Below, in pieces: positions 1 through 9,204 of a stretch of DNA of 64,000 nucleotides; within the stretch, counting starts at the first letter, position 1, and every line of letters begins with the position of its first letter. The position numbers and the translations under genes are program-made. The DNA is from Xanthomonas cissicola (GTDB lineage: Bacteria > Pseudomonadota > Gammaproteobacteria > Xanthomonadales > Xanthomonadaceae). The notes beneath the pieces are model-generated. The model saw only the letters and a list, made by a program, of their open reading frames with translations. It searched no databases and was not told where the DNA came from. Where the stretch lies: NCBI RefSeq assembly GCF_008801575.1, contig NZ_VZPL01000008.1, forward strand, positions 1-64,000, read 5' to 3'.

Positions 1-80
1 CCATCCCGAACTCGGAAGTGAAACGCAGCTGCGCCGATGGTAGTGTGGCTCAAGCCATGCGAGAGTAGGTCATCGCCAGG
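1..80 (+). rRNA. rrf: 5S ribosomal RNA, 3' part
   Basis: The window opens inside a 5S rRNA gene. The conserved CCATCCCGAACTCGGAAGTG block and the closing GAGAGTAGGTCATCGCCAGG are the middle and 3' end of bacterial 5S rRNA. The 5' third lies outside the window. A strong intrinsic terminator follows within 20 bases, so this is the end of an rRNA operon transcribed left to right. Confidence 0.95.
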
Positions 81-95
81 GGCTTTACCCCGAAT

Positions 96-129
96 CCCTC
101 AGTCCAATGGACTGAGGGTTTCTTTTTTT
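96..129 (+). terminator. Rho-independent terminator of the rRNA operon
   Basis: A perfect 10-bp stem (CCCTCAGTCC / GGACTGAGGG, 96-105 and 109-118) has a 3-base loop and is followed by a T-rich run, TTTCTTTTTTT. It lies directly after the 5S rRNA. Confidence 0.95.
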
Positions 130-130
130 G

Positions 131-764
131 CGCCAGCGCTGGACAGCACTGCGCGCAACGCGACTCACATCCCGCCACGCCGTGGCTGCGTCCGGGGGGA
201 GTTGGCGCATTGCGCCGCTTGCTGATCGGCGCCTCGGCACCGAGATCGCCCTGCTCGCGGCAACAGAGCCAGGCCAAGTGTCCCGCACGGGTGTTGGCAC
301 GAAGCCTTGCAACGCAGCACTCGCAAATCCCTTGGAAAAGGGGTGTGCTCCGCCTCTCTGGGCGTCAACCTGCCTGGCCAATGCCAGACGCACGGTGCGG
401 CAGTCGTTGTAGCGATAACAGACATTGCCCATGACAGCCTGCTTGGCCGACGTCCTTGCCGGCATATCCTTGACACAAAGGACGGCCTAAAGCAGATCGA
501 TCACGGCATCTGCGATGTTTCCCACATCTTTGATGAGACCAGATGCAAGGCACCAGTGGTAACACGACGCGCGGTGGAGGTGTCCGATAACTCTTGGATC
601 GAATCCAGGGATGTACGCCATCAGGGCGCCCGCCTGGGAGCCGTCGATTCGAATAGCTGGCGAAGTGCGCCACGAAGGCCCGCCCATTGTTCGCCGAGCT
701 GTGACCGATGCTCTGGATCGTTGGGATATCCACCACGACTGACAATCTGAAAAGCTGCGCCAGC
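131..764. other. Spacer without a supported gene
   Basis: About 630 bases between the rRNA terminator and the putA terminator. Short open frames exist on both strands, but none has a convincing ribosome-binding site, a recognisable domain or a steady codon pattern. On the reverse strand a frame running down to about 487 ends in a plausible-looking peptide, DVGNIADAVIDLL. It could be the decayed tail of an old gene, but I cannot identify it. No tRNA is visible. Confidence 0.5.
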
Positions 765-800
765 CAACAAAAAACCCCGCATGAGCGGGGTTTTTTGTTG
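765..800 (-). terminator. Bidirectional intrinsic terminator downstream of putA
   Basis: Arms of 16 bases (765-780 and 785-800) flank a 4-base ATGA loop. The GC core CCCCGC / GCGGGG is bracketed by A- and T-tracts, so it would work in both directions. It lies about 80 bases past the putA stop codon. Confidence 0.9.
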
Positions 801-880
801 TTGTGCTGACAGTACATCTGGCTGCAATCGGTAATGGGGAACCGTTCATCGTGCAGACGCCAGCATCTGCTGGCCGGCAA

Positions 881-3800
881 TCAGTCACCCAAGGTCAATA
901 GCGAGGCATTGCCACCTGCCGCGGTGGTGTTGACGGTGACGACCTTCTCGGTTGCGAAACGCAGCAGGTAATGCGGGCCGCCGGCCTTGGGGCCGGTGCC
1001 GGACAGGCCCTGGCCGCCGAACGGTTGTACGCCGACCACGGCGCCGATCTGGTTGCGATTGACGTAGACGTTGCCTACCGCCACGCGCGAGGTGATGCGG
1101 TCGATCGTCTCATCGATACGCGAATGGACACCCAACGTGAGGCCGTAACCGGTTGCGTTGATCTGCTCGATGACGGCATCGAGCTGGTCGGCTTTCCAGC
1201 GAATCACGTGCAGCACCGGCCCGAAAATTTCCCGCTGGAGCTGAGAAAGCGATGTCAGCTCATAGGCGCGTGGAGCGAAAAAGCTACCGTGTGCGGTGTT
1301 ACCGGCCAGGGCGGTGCTGCCGATCAGACGCGCTTGCCGATCCATGCGTGCAGCGTGATCGTCGAGAATCTTGAGGGCATCGGCATCGATGACAGGGCCA
1401 ACGTCGGTCGAGGGCAGGCCCGGATCGCCGATCTTCAACTCACCCATCGCACCGGCCAGCATCGTCATGACCTTGTCGGCGATGTCGTCCTGGACGAACA
1501 GGACGCGCGCCGCGGAGCAGCGCTGCCCGGCCGAGATGAAGGCACTGGAAATGGCGTCTTTGACCACCGCTTCGGGCAGCGAGGACGAGTCAGCGATGAA
1601 GGCGTTCTGGCCGCCGGTTTCGGCGATCAAGACGCCGATGGCAGCATCACGTGCGGCCAGGGTGCGGTTGATGATGCGTGCGGTTTCGGTAGAACCGGTG
1701 AATGCAACGCCGGCAACGCGCGGGTCGTTGGTCAGCGCAGCACCAACGGTAGCGCCATCACCTGGCAGGAACTGCACAGCCGCTTCCGGTACGCCGGCTT
1801 CGTGCAGCAGCTTGACCGCTGCAAAGCCGATCAGGTTGGTCTGCTCGGCCGGTTTGGCGATGACCGTGTTGCCGGCCGCCAGCGCTGCGGCGACCTGACC
1901 GAGGAAGATCGCCAACGGGAAGTTCCACGGACTGATGCAGACAAAGACGCCACGCCCGTGCAGCTGCAGCTCGTTGGATTCGCCGGTCGGTCCAGGCAGG
2001 CGCTCCGGGGCACCGAATTGCGCACGCGCCTGGCCGGCGTAATAGCGCAGGAAATCGACGGCCTCGCGGACTTCGGCCACTGCGTCGGGCAGCGTCTTGC
2101 CGGCTTCCTTGACGCAGATCGCCATGAACTCGGACATGCGCGTTTCGAGCAGATCAGCTGCATGTTCCAGGATGGTGGCGCGGCTCGCTGCAGGTGTGCG
2201 GTTCCAGGCCGGCTGCGCGGCCACAGCGCTGGCCAGCGACTTCTGGACGGTGTCCGGATCGGCCGGGTGCCACTGTCCAACCGTCTCGCGGCGATCTGCC
2301 GGATTCAACACCGCTTGGCTGGGCGTGCTGATCAGCGCACCAGGCACCAGGGGCGTGGCCTTCCAGGGTTTGATCGCGGCGTTGAGTTGCTCGGCCAGCT
2401 GGCGCAGATCGTTGTCGTTGGCGAGATTGGCGCCCATGGAGTTTTTCCTGTTCTGGTTCTGGCTACGCAGCAAATCGGCTGGCAGTGGAATCTTGGGATG
2501 CGGGATGGAAGTAAATGACGTCACAGCCTCGACCGGGTCGCGGATGAGGTCTTCGATGGCGACATCCTCGTCGGTGATGCGATTGACGAAGCTGGAATTG
2601 GCGCCGTTTTCGAGCAAACGTCGCACCAGATACGGCAGCAGATCTTCGTGCGAGCCGACCGGTGCATAGACGCGGCATGGCAGATCGAGACGATCGGCAG
2701 GAATCACTTCGGCATACAGGTCATCGCCCATGCCGTGCAGTTTCTGGTGCTCGTAGGTCTTGCCTGCCGCAATCGCACGGACTGCCGCAATGGTCTGCGC
2801 GTTGTGCGTGGCGAACATCGGGTAGAGCGCGTCGCTGTGCGCGAACATGCGACGTGCGCATGCCAGGTACGACACGTCGGTGTTCTGCTTGCGCGTAAAC
2901 ACCGGGTAGCCGGGATGCCCTTCGATCTGCGCGCGCTTGATCTCTGCGTCCCAGTACGCGCCTTTGACCAGGCGCACCGGAATACGTCGTCCGACACGGC
3001 GCGCCAGATCGGCAAGAAAATCGATCGTGTACGGCGTGCGTTTTTGATAGGCCTGCACGGCCAGGCCATAGCCTTCCCAGCCATCCAATGACGGGTCGGA
3101 GAAGGTGGCCTCGATGATGTCCAGCGACAGTTCCAGCCGGTCGGCTTCTTCGGCGTCGACGGTGTAGCCGATGCCGTACGACTTGGCCAACTGCGCAAGT
3201 TCCAGCACGCCCGGCACCAGCTCTGCCATCACGCGGGCGCGTTTGGCGTGCTCGTAACGCGGGTACAGCGCCGACAACTTGATCGAGATGCTGGGCGCGG
3301 CAAATACATCGGTACCGACGAAGCTACCGCTGCGGCCGATCGCATGAATCGCATCCCGATACGCCTGCAGATAGCGCTGCGCATCCTTCATGGTGAGCGC
3401 GCCTTCGCCAAGCATGTCGAACGAATAACGGTAGTTGGCGTTGTCGCCCTTGCGCGAACGCGACAGCGCCTCACCGATGGTACGGCCCATGACGAACTGG
3501 TGGCCCATGATCTTCATGGCCTGGCGCACGGCCAGGCGAATGACCGGCTCGCCGACGCGGCCGATCAGGCGCTTGAAGGCGCCCGGCACATCGGCGCGGG
3601 TGAGGTCGTTGAGCTGTACCAACTGACCGGTCAGCATCAGGCCCCAGGTGGAAGCGTTGACCAGCACCGAATCGCTGCCGCCCATATGCTTCTTCCAATC
3701 CGCATCGCCAAGCTTGTCGCGGATCAGCTTGTCGGCAGTGTCCTGGTCGGGAATGCGCAACAGCGCCTCGGCCACGCACATCAGCAGCACGCCTTCTTCG

Positions 3801-4081
3801 CTGCCCAGGTCGTATTGGCGCATGAAGGCTTCGATGGCGCCCTGGTCCTGCGCACGCGCCCGCACACGGGTAACCAGATCGGCAGCGATCGCCTGCACGT
3901 TGGCTTGCTCAGCGACAGGCAGGCGTGCCTGGTCGAGCAATTCACGCACGTGCTCGGTTTCGTCCTTGAGCCAGGCCGCGGTGATGGCGGCACGCAAAGC
4001 GCCAGGTGCGGCGGGCAGTTCGGGCGCCAGCAGCGGGCGCGCAACTGAGGTGGAGGCAAGCGGGTCGAGCTGAGCGTTCAT
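881..4081 (-). CDS. putA: Bifunctional proline dehydrogenase / delta-1-pyrroline-5-carboxylate dehydrogenase PutA
   Basis: Oxidises proline to glutamate in two steps: FAD-dependent proline dehydrogenase, then NAD-dependent P5C/glutamate-semialdehyde dehydrogenase. In 1066 residues the order is an N-terminal helical region, the PRODH barrel (SIKLSALYPRYE, VRLVKGAYWDAEIKRAQ, THNAQT, YAPVGSHEDLLPYLVRRLLE) and the ALDH half (SPWNFPLAIFLGQ, FTGSTETA, ETGGQNA, catalytic Cys near residue 855 in AGQRCSA, EIFGPVL). E. coli PutA is about 1320 residues. This one starts directly in the helical region and has no ribbon-helix-helix domain, so it should be a pure enzyme and not an autorepressor. It is monocistronic, and no separate put regulator or PutP is in the window. 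The start MNAQLDPLAS was taken as the only well-placed ATG. Confidence 0.97.
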   Translation of the reverse strand: MNAQLDPLASTSVARPLLAPELPAAPGALRAAITAAWLKDETEHVRELLDQARLPVAEQANVQAIAADLVTRVRARAQDQGAIEAFMRQYDLGSEEGVLLMCVAEALLRIPDQDTADKLIRDKLGDADWKKHMGGSDSVLVNASTWGLMLTGQLVQLNDLTRADVPGAFKRLIGRVGEPVIRLAVRQAMKIMGHQFVMGRTIGEALSRSRKGDNANYRYSFDMLGEGALTMKDAQRYLQAYRDAIHAIGRSGSFVGTDVFAAPSISIKLSALYPRYEHAKRARVMAELVPGVLELAQLAKSYGIGYTVDAEEADRLELSLDIIEATFSDPSLDGWEGYGLAVQAYQKRTPYTIDFLADLARRVGRRIPVRLVKGAYWDAEIKRAQIEGHPGYPVFTRKQNTDVSYLACARRMFAHSDALYPMFATHNAQTIAAVRAIAAGKTYEHQKLHGMGDDLYAEVIPADRLDLPCRVYAPVGSHEDLLPYLVRRLLENGANSSFVNRITDEDVAIEDLIRDPVEAVTSFTSIPHPKIPLPADLLRSQNQNRKNSMGANLANDNDLRQLAEQLNAAIKPWKATPLVPGALISTPSQAVLNPADRRETVGQWHPADPDTVQKSLASAVAAQPAWNRTPAASRATILEHAADLLETRMSEFMAICVKEAGKTLPDAVAEVREAVDFLRYYAGQARAQFGAPERLPGPTGESNELQLHGRGVFVCISPWNFPLAIFLGQVAAALAAGNTVIAKPAEQTNLIGFAAVKLLHEAGVPEAAVQFLPGDGATVGAALTNDPRVAGVAFTGSTETARIINRTLAARDAAIGVLIAETGGQNAFIADSSSLPEAVVKDAISSAFISAGQRCSAARVLFVQDDIADKVMTMLAGAMGELKIGDPGLPSTDVGPVIDADALKILDDHAARMDRQARLIGSTALAGNTAHGSFFAPRAYELTSLSQLQREIFGPVLHVIRWKADQLDAVIEQINATGYGLTLGVHSRIDETIDRITSRVAVGNVYVNRNQIGAVVGVQPFGGQGLSGTGPKAGGPHYLLRFATEKVVTVNTTAAGGNASLLTLGD

Positions 4082-4358
4082 GCGAAAAGTGCCTTGGATT
4101 CCGTGCTCATTCTAGTGAGCCAAACGGCTCGCGCACTTGTGTGGAAGCGGCGGCTTTCCCGCCGTTTTGTGCATGCCGCCGGCGCAGGTGCGCGGTGCGG
4201 GGTGTCGGCACGACGATCGTCGTGAGACTTGGAAGTGATTGAATTTAGACGCACTTTTAGCTGCACTGCAGCAAATTTTTGATCGCCGGAAATGCTTGCC
4301 GCATGCGTTGGCGCGGGTCTACCATCGGGCTATTCCCGCAGTGCGCTGCGTGCTGTTT

Positions 4359-4835
4359 ATGATCGAAGTGCTGCCGTTGATGTCCGGAGGGGTTGGGACG
4401 CAGCTGCGGTTGCGACCTCCGCGGGCACTGTCGGCCAAGCAATTCGTGCAGCTGTTCGCAGTGTTGGCGGGAACGATGTGGTTATTTGCAGGCCTGGGGT
4501 GGTGGACCGGCAATGCGTTCGCGCCGGTTTTTGCCCTGGTACACAGTGGTGTGGTGGCGCTGGCGCTACGGCAGTTGTGGCGAAGTGGCGAGCGCGAAGA
4601 AGCGATCCGGGTGGGGGAGGCCGTTGTCGAGGTGTTTCCGTCCGGGCATGCGCCACCAGCGTTTCAGGCACATCCGCACTGGGTGCGGCTTTGCATAGAA
4701 CGCGATGACAGGGTGTTGCTGGTCAGCAGCGGCAAGCAGATCGAGATCGGAAGTTTTCTCGGGCCGGCCGAACGTGTGGAACTGGCAACGACGCTCAAAC
4801 GCTTGCTCGCGGCCGCCAATGGCCGTCACCGATGA
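4359..4835 (+). CDS. DUF2244 membrane protein of the cytochrome oxidase cluster
   Basis: A protein of about 158 residues with two hydrophobic segments (FVQLFAVLAGTMWLFAGLG and the following AFAPVFALVHSGVVALAL) and a basic soluble tail. It matches the DUF2244 pattern of small inner-membrane proteins commonly found just upstream of ctaC in proteobacteria. I chose the ATG of MIEVLPLMSG. The frame stays open upstream to 4239, but that extension (40 residues) is not hydrophobic or conserved-looking. It ends 16 bases before ctaC, so it is probably the first gene of the oxidase operon. Its molecular function is unknown. Confidence 0.75.
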   Translation: MIEVLPLMSGGVGTQLRLRPPRALSAKQFVQLFAVLAGTMWLFAGLGWWTGNAFAPVFALVHSGVVALALRQLWRSGEREEAIRVGEAVVEVFPSGHAPPAFQAHPHWVRLCIERDDRVLLVSSGKQIEIGSFLGPAERVELATTLKRLLAAANGRHR

Positions 4836-4851
4836 CGTAAGGGTCTAGGCA

Positions 4852-5811
4852 ATGACGCAACGCAGCAGCTGGAAGTCGATCAACACCTGCACACAAGTAG
4901 GCCTGGCGATGGCGGCGCTGCTGAGCGCGCCGGTGGCCTGGGCGCAATCGGCCGATCCAAAGGAATGGCAGCTCAACATGGGGCGCGGGGTGACCCAGAC
5001 CGCGCGCATGGCCTACGAGGCGCACATGGTGGCGCTGTGGGTGTGCGTGGCGATTGGCGCGCTGGTGTTTTCGGCGATGGGCTATGCGATGTTCAAGTTC
5101 CGCAAGTCCAAGGGCGCGGTGGCCGCGCAATTCAGTCACAACACTACCGCGGAAGTGCTGTGGACGGTGATTCCGGTCCTGGTGCTGATCGCGATGGCGT
5201 GGCCGGCGACGGCGAAACTGATCGCGATGTACGACACCCGCGAATCGGAAATGACGGTCAAGGTGACCGGCTATCAGTGGATGTGGAAATACGAATATCT
5301 AGGCCAGGGCGTGGAATTCACCAGTCGCCTGGCACGCGAATCCGATCGCATCCGCCAAAGCGGCGAGCGCCCCACCGCAGCCTCGCAGCCGCATTATCTG
5401 CTGGATGTCGACAACCGCCTGGTGCTGCCGGTCAATACCAAGATCCGCTTCGTGATTACTGCCGACGATGTGATCCATGCCTGGTGGGTGCCGGCGCTGG
5501 GATGGAAGCAAGATGCGATTCCCGGCATCGTCAACGAAGCCTGGACCAACATCGAGCAACCGGGCGTGTATCGCGGGCAGTGCGCCGAGTTGTGCGGCAA
5601 GGATCATGGCTTCATGCCGATCGTGGTGGAGGCGCTGCCCAAGGCTGACTTCCAGCGCTGGCTGGCGTCGCGTCGTCGTGCGTCAGGCACGGCGCCGGGA
5701 GCGGCGCCAGCCGCCGCACCGACGCCGGCCAGTGCACCGGCCGCTCCGGCAGGTGACGCCGCGCCTGCCGCGGTACCGGCCCAGGCCGCAGCACCGACCG
5801 CCGCTCTCTAA
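4852..5811 (+). CDS. ctaC: Cytochrome c oxidase subunit II (CuA subunit)
   Basis: Receives electrons from cytochrome c at the periplasmic CuA centre of the aa3-type oxidase. A signal peptide runs to about residue 31 (AWA cleavage). Two membrane helices lie at about 61-84 and 103-123. The cupredoxin domain has all CuA ligands in view: His209 (DVIHAWW), then Cys244, Glu246, Cys248, His252 and Met255 in GQCAELCGKDHGFM. Residues from about 278 to the end are a low-complexity Ala/Pro tail not needed by the fold. ctaD follows 38 bases downstream. Confidence 0.97.
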   Translation: MTQRSSWKSINTCTQVGLAMAALLSAPVAWAQSADPKEWQLNMGRGVTQTARMAYEAHMVALWVCVAIGALVFSAMGYAMFKFRKSKGAVAAQFSHNTTAEVLWTVIPVLVLIAMAWPATAKLIAMYDTRESEMTVKVTGYQWMWKYEYLGQGVEFTSRLARESDRIRQSGERPTAASQPHYLLDVDNRLVLPVNTKIRFVITADDVIHAWWVPALGWKQDAIPGIVNEAWTNIEQPGVYRGQCAELCGKDHGFMPIVVEALPKADFQRWLASRRRASGTAPGAAPAAAPTPASAPAAPAGDAAPAAVPAQAAAPTAAL

Positions 5812-5849
5812 TCGCCCGCAACCGCTCGCTTCGCAGAGGTCGTTCCGTC

Positions 5850-7454
5850 ATGGCGCATACCGCAGTCGATCACCACGGACACCACCAGCCCGGTTTCGTC
5901 GAGCGCTGGTTCTTTTCGACCAATCACAAGGACATCGGCACGCTGTACCTGCTGTTCTCCTTCGTGATGTTTATCATCGGCGCGGCGATGAGCGTCGTGA
6001 TTCGCGCGGAATTGATGCAGCCCGGCCTGCAGTTCGTCAAACCGGAATTCTTCAACCAGATGACCACCGTGCATGCACTGGTGATGATCTTCGGCGGCGT
6101 GATGCCGGCTTTCGTCGGCTTGGCCAACTGGATGATCCCGTTGCAGATCGGTGCACCGGACATGGCATTGCCGCGCATGAACAACTGGTCGTTCTGGCTG
6201 TTGCCGGTCGCCTTTACCCTGCTGCTGCTGACGCTGTTCCTGCCGGGTGGCGCGCCAGCCGGTGGCTGGACGCTGTACCCCCCGCTGTCGCTGCAGGGCG
6301 GGTACAACGTCGCCTTCAGTGTGTTTGCGATCCATGTGGCCGGCGTCAGTTCGATCATGGGCGCGATCAACATCATCGCCACCGTTCTCAACATGCGCGC
6401 GCCGGGCATCGATCTGCTGAAGATGCCGATCTTCTGTTGGGCCTGGCTGATCACCGCGTTCCTGCTGATCGCGGTGATGCCGGTGCTGGCCGGCGCAGTG
6501 ACGATGTTGCTGACCGACAAGTTCTTCGGCACCAGTTTCTTCAACGCGGCCGGCGGCGGTGACCCGGTGATGTACCAGCACATCTTCTGGTTCTTCGGGC
6601 ACCCGGAGGTGTACATCATGATCTTGCCGGCGTTCGGCGTGGTCAGCGAAATCATCCCGACCTTCAGCCGCAAGCCGCTGTTCGGTTATCAGGCGATGGT
6701 GTACGCCATCGCAGCGATCGCGTTCCTGAGCTTTATCGTCTGGGCGCACCACATGTTCACCGTGGGCATGCCGCTCGGTGGCGAAATCTATTTCATGTTC
6801 GCCACCATGCTGATCTCCATCCCGACCGGGGTGAAGGTGTTCAACTGGGTCAGCACGATGTGGAAAGGCTCGCTGACCTTCGAATCGCCGATGTTGTGGG
6901 CCGTGGCGTTCGTGATCCTCTTCAGCATCGGTGGTTTTTCCGGCTTGATGCTGGCGATCGTGCCAGCGGATTTCCAGTATCACGACACCTACTTCGTGGT
7001 GGCCCATTTCCACTACGTGCTGGTGACCGGTGCGGTGTTCGCGCTGATTGCGGCGGTGTACTACTGGTGGCCCAAGTGGACCGGGCGGATGTACAACGAG
7101 ACCTGGGCCAAGGTGCACTTCTGGTGGACGATGGTATTCGTCAACCTGCTGTTCTTCCCGCAGCACTTCCTCGGCTTGGCCGGCATGCCGCGGCGCATTC
7201 CCGACTACAACGTGGTGTTCGCCGACTGGAATCTGGTCAGTTCGATCGGCGCGTTCGGCATGTTCGTCACGCCGTTCCTGATGGCCGCGATCCTGCTGTC
7301 CTCGTTGCGGAGTGGCGCGCGGGCACAGGCGCGTTCCTGGGAAGGTGCCAAGGGCCTGGAATGGACGGTGCCGTCACCTGCCCCGGCGCATACCTTCACC
7401 GTGCCGCCGGTGATCAAGCCTGGAGATCTTGCGCATGAAGACATCGGCCACTGA
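5850..7454 (+). CDS. ctaD: Cytochrome c oxidase subunit I (heme-copper catalytic subunit)
   Basis: The 12-helix core of the oxidase, which reduces O2 at the heme a3-CuB centre and pumps protons. The metal ligands are present: His75 (TVHALVM) and His388 for heme a, His386 for heme a3 (AHFHYV), and His251 (GHPEVY, with Tyr255 available for the His-Tyr crosslink) and His300-His301 (WAHHMF) for CuB. At 534 residues the length is normal for the family. The last 20 bases overlap the start of a very small downstream gene. Confidence 0.98.
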   Translation: MAHTAVDHHGHHQPGFVERWFFSTNHKDIGTLYLLFSFVMFIIGAAMSVVIRAELMQPGLQFVKPEFFNQMTTVHALVMIFGGVMPAFVGLANWMIPLQIGAPDMALPRMNNWSFWLLPVAFTLLLLTLFLPGGAPAGGWTLYPPLSLQGGYNVAFSVFAIHVAGVSSIMGAINIIATVLNMRAPGIDLLKMPIFCWAWLITAFLLIAVMPVLAGAVTMLLTDKFFGTSFFNAAGGGDPVMYQHIFWFFGHPEVYIMILPAFGVVSEIIPTFSRKPLFGYQAMVYAIAAIAFLSFIVWAHHMFTVGMPLGGEIYFMFATMLISIPTGVKVFNWVSTMWKGSLTFESPMLWAVAFVILFSIGGFSGLMLAIVPADFQYHDTYFVVAHFHYVLVTGAVFALIAAVYYWWPKWTGRMYNETWAKVHFWWTMVFVNLLFFPQHFLGLAGMPRRIPDYNVVFADWNLVSSIGAFGMFVTPFLMAAILLSSLRSGARAQARSWEGAKGLEWTVPSPAPAHTFTVPPVIKPGDLAHEDIGH

Positions 7455-7608
7455 GTCCGCCTCGGAGCCGGCGGTGACGCGTTTGCTATCTGCTGCGGAA
7501 CGGCAGGCGCAGCAGCGCCGTGCGGTACGCCGTACCGCAATCACGGTCGGCATCATCGCGTTGCTGATCTATGCAGGCTTCATCGCCTCGGGAGTCATCG
7601 GGCGGTGA
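7435..7608 (+). CDS. 57-residue single-helix membrane protein between ctaD and ctaG
   Basis: The ATG at 7435 lies inside the end of ctaD in another frame. The product [14 protein letters not shown]... ends ...[10 protein letters not shown]. Residues 1-33 are polar and basic ([11 protein letters not shown]), then one hydrophobic helix ([21 protein letters not shown]) completes the protein, giving an N-in topology. It overlaps ctaD by 20 bases and ctaG by 4 (GTGA), which suggests translational coupling. Small one-helix proteins occupy the same position in oxidase operons of other proteobacteria and are thought to help assembly. That role is inferred here from position only. Confidence 0.75.
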   Translation: MKTSATESASEPAVTRLLSAAERQAQQRRAVRRTAITVGIIALLIYAGFIASGVIGR

Positions 7609-8201
7609 GTGCACGCGCGCCCGCACATGCACCAACCGCCGGCTTGTTCAAGCTGCTGGGCGTGGTGCTGGGCGTGTTTGTGCTGACGTTTTCCCTGGTG
7701 CCGCTCTACCGCATCGCCTGCGAGAAAGTGTTTGGCATCCGCATGGAGCGTGCGCCTGGCAGCACGCGCGCAAACGCGGGCGCGCCACCTGCCGCCGGCA
7801 AGCGCACGGTGCGCGTGGAGTTCGATGGCGGGGTCAATTCCAAACTGCCGTGGACCTTCCATCCCGAACAGATGACGATGGATGTGGTGCCGGGCGAGCT
7901 CAACGAGGCGCTGTATTTCGCGCGCAACGATGGCGCGCGTGCGGTGGTGGGCAGTGCGGTGCCCTCGGTTGCCCCTGCGCGTGCGTCGGGCTACTTCAAC
8001 AAAACCGAGTGCTTCTGCTTTACCGCGCAGACCTTGCAAGCCGGCGAAACGCGCGACATGCCGCTGCGTTTCATCGTCGACCCCGCACTGCCGCCGGAAG
8101 TCACCACGATTACCTTGTCCTATACGTTCTATCGCAACGACGCGCTGACCTCGGAACTGCAGGGCGGCGGCACGTCTGCCGCGCCGCGCGCCGCACCCTG
8201 A
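7605..8201 (+). CDS. ctaG: Cytochrome c oxidase assembly protein CtaG/Cox11
   Basis: Copper chaperone that helps insert CuB into subunit I. A short N-terminal tail precedes one membrane helix (about residues 14-36) and a periplasmic immunoglobulin-like domain. The family copper motif CFCF is at residues 136-139 ([10 protein letters not shown]), and the region between ([12 protein letters not shown]) is typical of Cox11. The start is GTG at 7605, overlapping the stop of the small upstream gene. Length, 198 residues, is normal. Confidence 0.95.
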   Translation: MSARAPAHAPTAGLFKLLGVVLGVFVLTFSLVPLYRIACEKVFGIRMERAPGSTRANAGAPPAAGKRTVRVEFDGGVNSKLPWTFHPEQMTMDVVPGELNEALYFARNDGARAVVGSAVPSVAPARASGYFNKTECFCFTAQTLQAGETRDMPLRFIVDPALPPEVTTITLSYTFYRNDALTSELQGGGTSAAPRAAP

Positions 8202-8239
8202 TTCTTCATCCACACGCACCACGACACGGAAGCAACGCC

Positions 8240-9115
8240 ATGGCCGATCACAGTCCCAACGCCGACGCGTATTTCGTCCCGAGCCAGAGCAAATGGCCCT
8301 TTGTCGGGTCGATTGCGATGTTCGTGATGATGATTGGCGTGGCCAGCTGGCTCAACGACGCCGCATGGGGGCGCTGGACCTTCTTCGCCGGCGTGGCGAT
8401 GCTGCTGGCGACGTTGTTCATGTGGTTTGGCGATGTCATCCGCGAATCCAATGCCGGGCACTACAACCGCCAGGTGGATGGCTCGTTCCGCATGGGGATG
8501 GTGTGGTTCATCTTCTCCGAGGTGATGTTCTTCTGCGCGTTCTTCGGTGCGCTGTTCTACACGCGTGTGCTGACGCTGCCCTGGCTGGGCGGGGAAGGCG
8601 ACGGCGTGATGACCAACGAACTGCTGTGGAATGGCTATTCCGCTGCCTGGCCGACCAATGGCCCGGGCACGATCGGTGGGCAGTTCCAGACCATCCCGGC
8701 CTGGGGCCTGCCGCTGATCAATACGCTGATCCTGCTTAGCTCCGGCGTGACCTTGACCATCGCCCACCACGCACTCAAGGGCGGGCGCCGTGGCGCGCTC
8801 TTGTTATGGCTGGGGTTGACCGTGCTGCTGGGTTGCGTGTTCCTGTTCTTGCAGGCCGAGGAATACATCCACGCCTATACCGAGCTCAATCTCACGCTGG
8901 GCTCGGGCATCTACGGTTCGACGTTCTTCATGCTGACCGGCTTCCACGGCATGCACGTGCTGCTGGGCACGATCATGTTGGCAGTGATGTGGCTGCGCGC
9001 GGCGAAAGGGCACTTCAGCCGCGACAATCACTTCGCTTTCGAAGCGGCTGCGTGGTACTGGCACTTCGTCGACGTGGTGTGGCTGGCGCTGTTTTTGTTC
9101 GTGTATGTCCTTTGA
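8240..9115 (+). CDS. ctaE: Cytochrome c oxidase subunit III
   Basis: A 291-residue polytopic membrane protein with about seven helices, the non-catalytic third core subunit of the aa3 oxidase. Family features include WFIFSEVMFFCAFFGALFYTR split over one helix, the acidic EEYIHAY segment and the C-terminal FHGMHVLLG and WYWHFVDVVWLALF blocks. The ATG at 8240 (MADHSPNADAYFVP) gives the normal N-terminus. The frame is open far upstream through ctaG, but that part is a shadow. The stop lies against an inverted repeat cluster. Confidence 0.97.
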   Translation: MADHSPNADAYFVPSQSKWPFVGSIAMFVMMIGVASWLNDAAWGRWTFFAGVAMLLATLFMWFGDVIRESNAGHYNRQVDGSFRMGMVWFIFSEVMFFCAFFGALFYTRVLTLPWLGGEGDGVMTNELLWNGYSAAWPTNGPGTIGGQFQTIPAWGLPLINTLILLSSGVTLTIAHHALKGGRRGALLLWLGLTVLLGCVFLFLQAEEYIHAYTELNLTLGSGIYGSTFFMLTGFHGMHVLLGTIMLAVMWLRAAKGHFSRDNHFAFEAAAWYWHFVDVVWLALFLFVYVL

Positions 9116-9116
9116 G

Positions 9117-9204
9117 AATCGGGAGTCGGGAATCGGGAATCGCCAGAGCGAGCCTGCTTTTGACTTTTACGATTCCCTACTCCCAATTCCCCTTTCCCGA
9201 CTCC
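9117..9204. repeat. GGGAATCGGGAATC-type repeat pair between convergent genes
   Basis: Immediately after the ctaE stop come tandem GGGAGTCGGGAATCGGGAATC units (9122-9140 region). From about 9170 the complementary orientation follows (CGATTCCCTACTCCCAATTC, then CCCGACTCC), ending at the stop codon of the convergent DUF2909 gene. The two blocks can pair into a long hairpin and could serve as a terminator or mRNA 3' stabiliser for both genes. The same motif recurs at 21410-21520, 44154-44204 and 50463-50498. Confidence 0.85.

Noticed and set aside
487-888. 133-codon reverse frame downstream of the rRNA operon
   Set aside because: Its N-terminal part crosses the putA terminator and it lacks a ribosome-binding site or recognisable domain. 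Kept only as a possible gene remnant.
971-2518. 515-codon open frame on the forward strand opposite putA
   Set aside because: It lies wholly antisense to the conserved aldehyde dehydrogenase domain and its translation is Arg/Gly/Asp-rich without domains, as expected from third-position GC bias.
4148-4168. Hairpin CGGCGG/CCGCCG plus TTTT upstream of the oxidase cluster
   Set aside because: Terminator-like on the forward strand, but there is no upstream forward gene to terminate (putA reads away). Stem only 6 bp.
5808-7166. 452-codon frame antisense to ctaD
   Set aside because: His/Gln/Arg-rich mirror of a membrane protein. No ribosome-binding site or domain, fully inside a certain gene.
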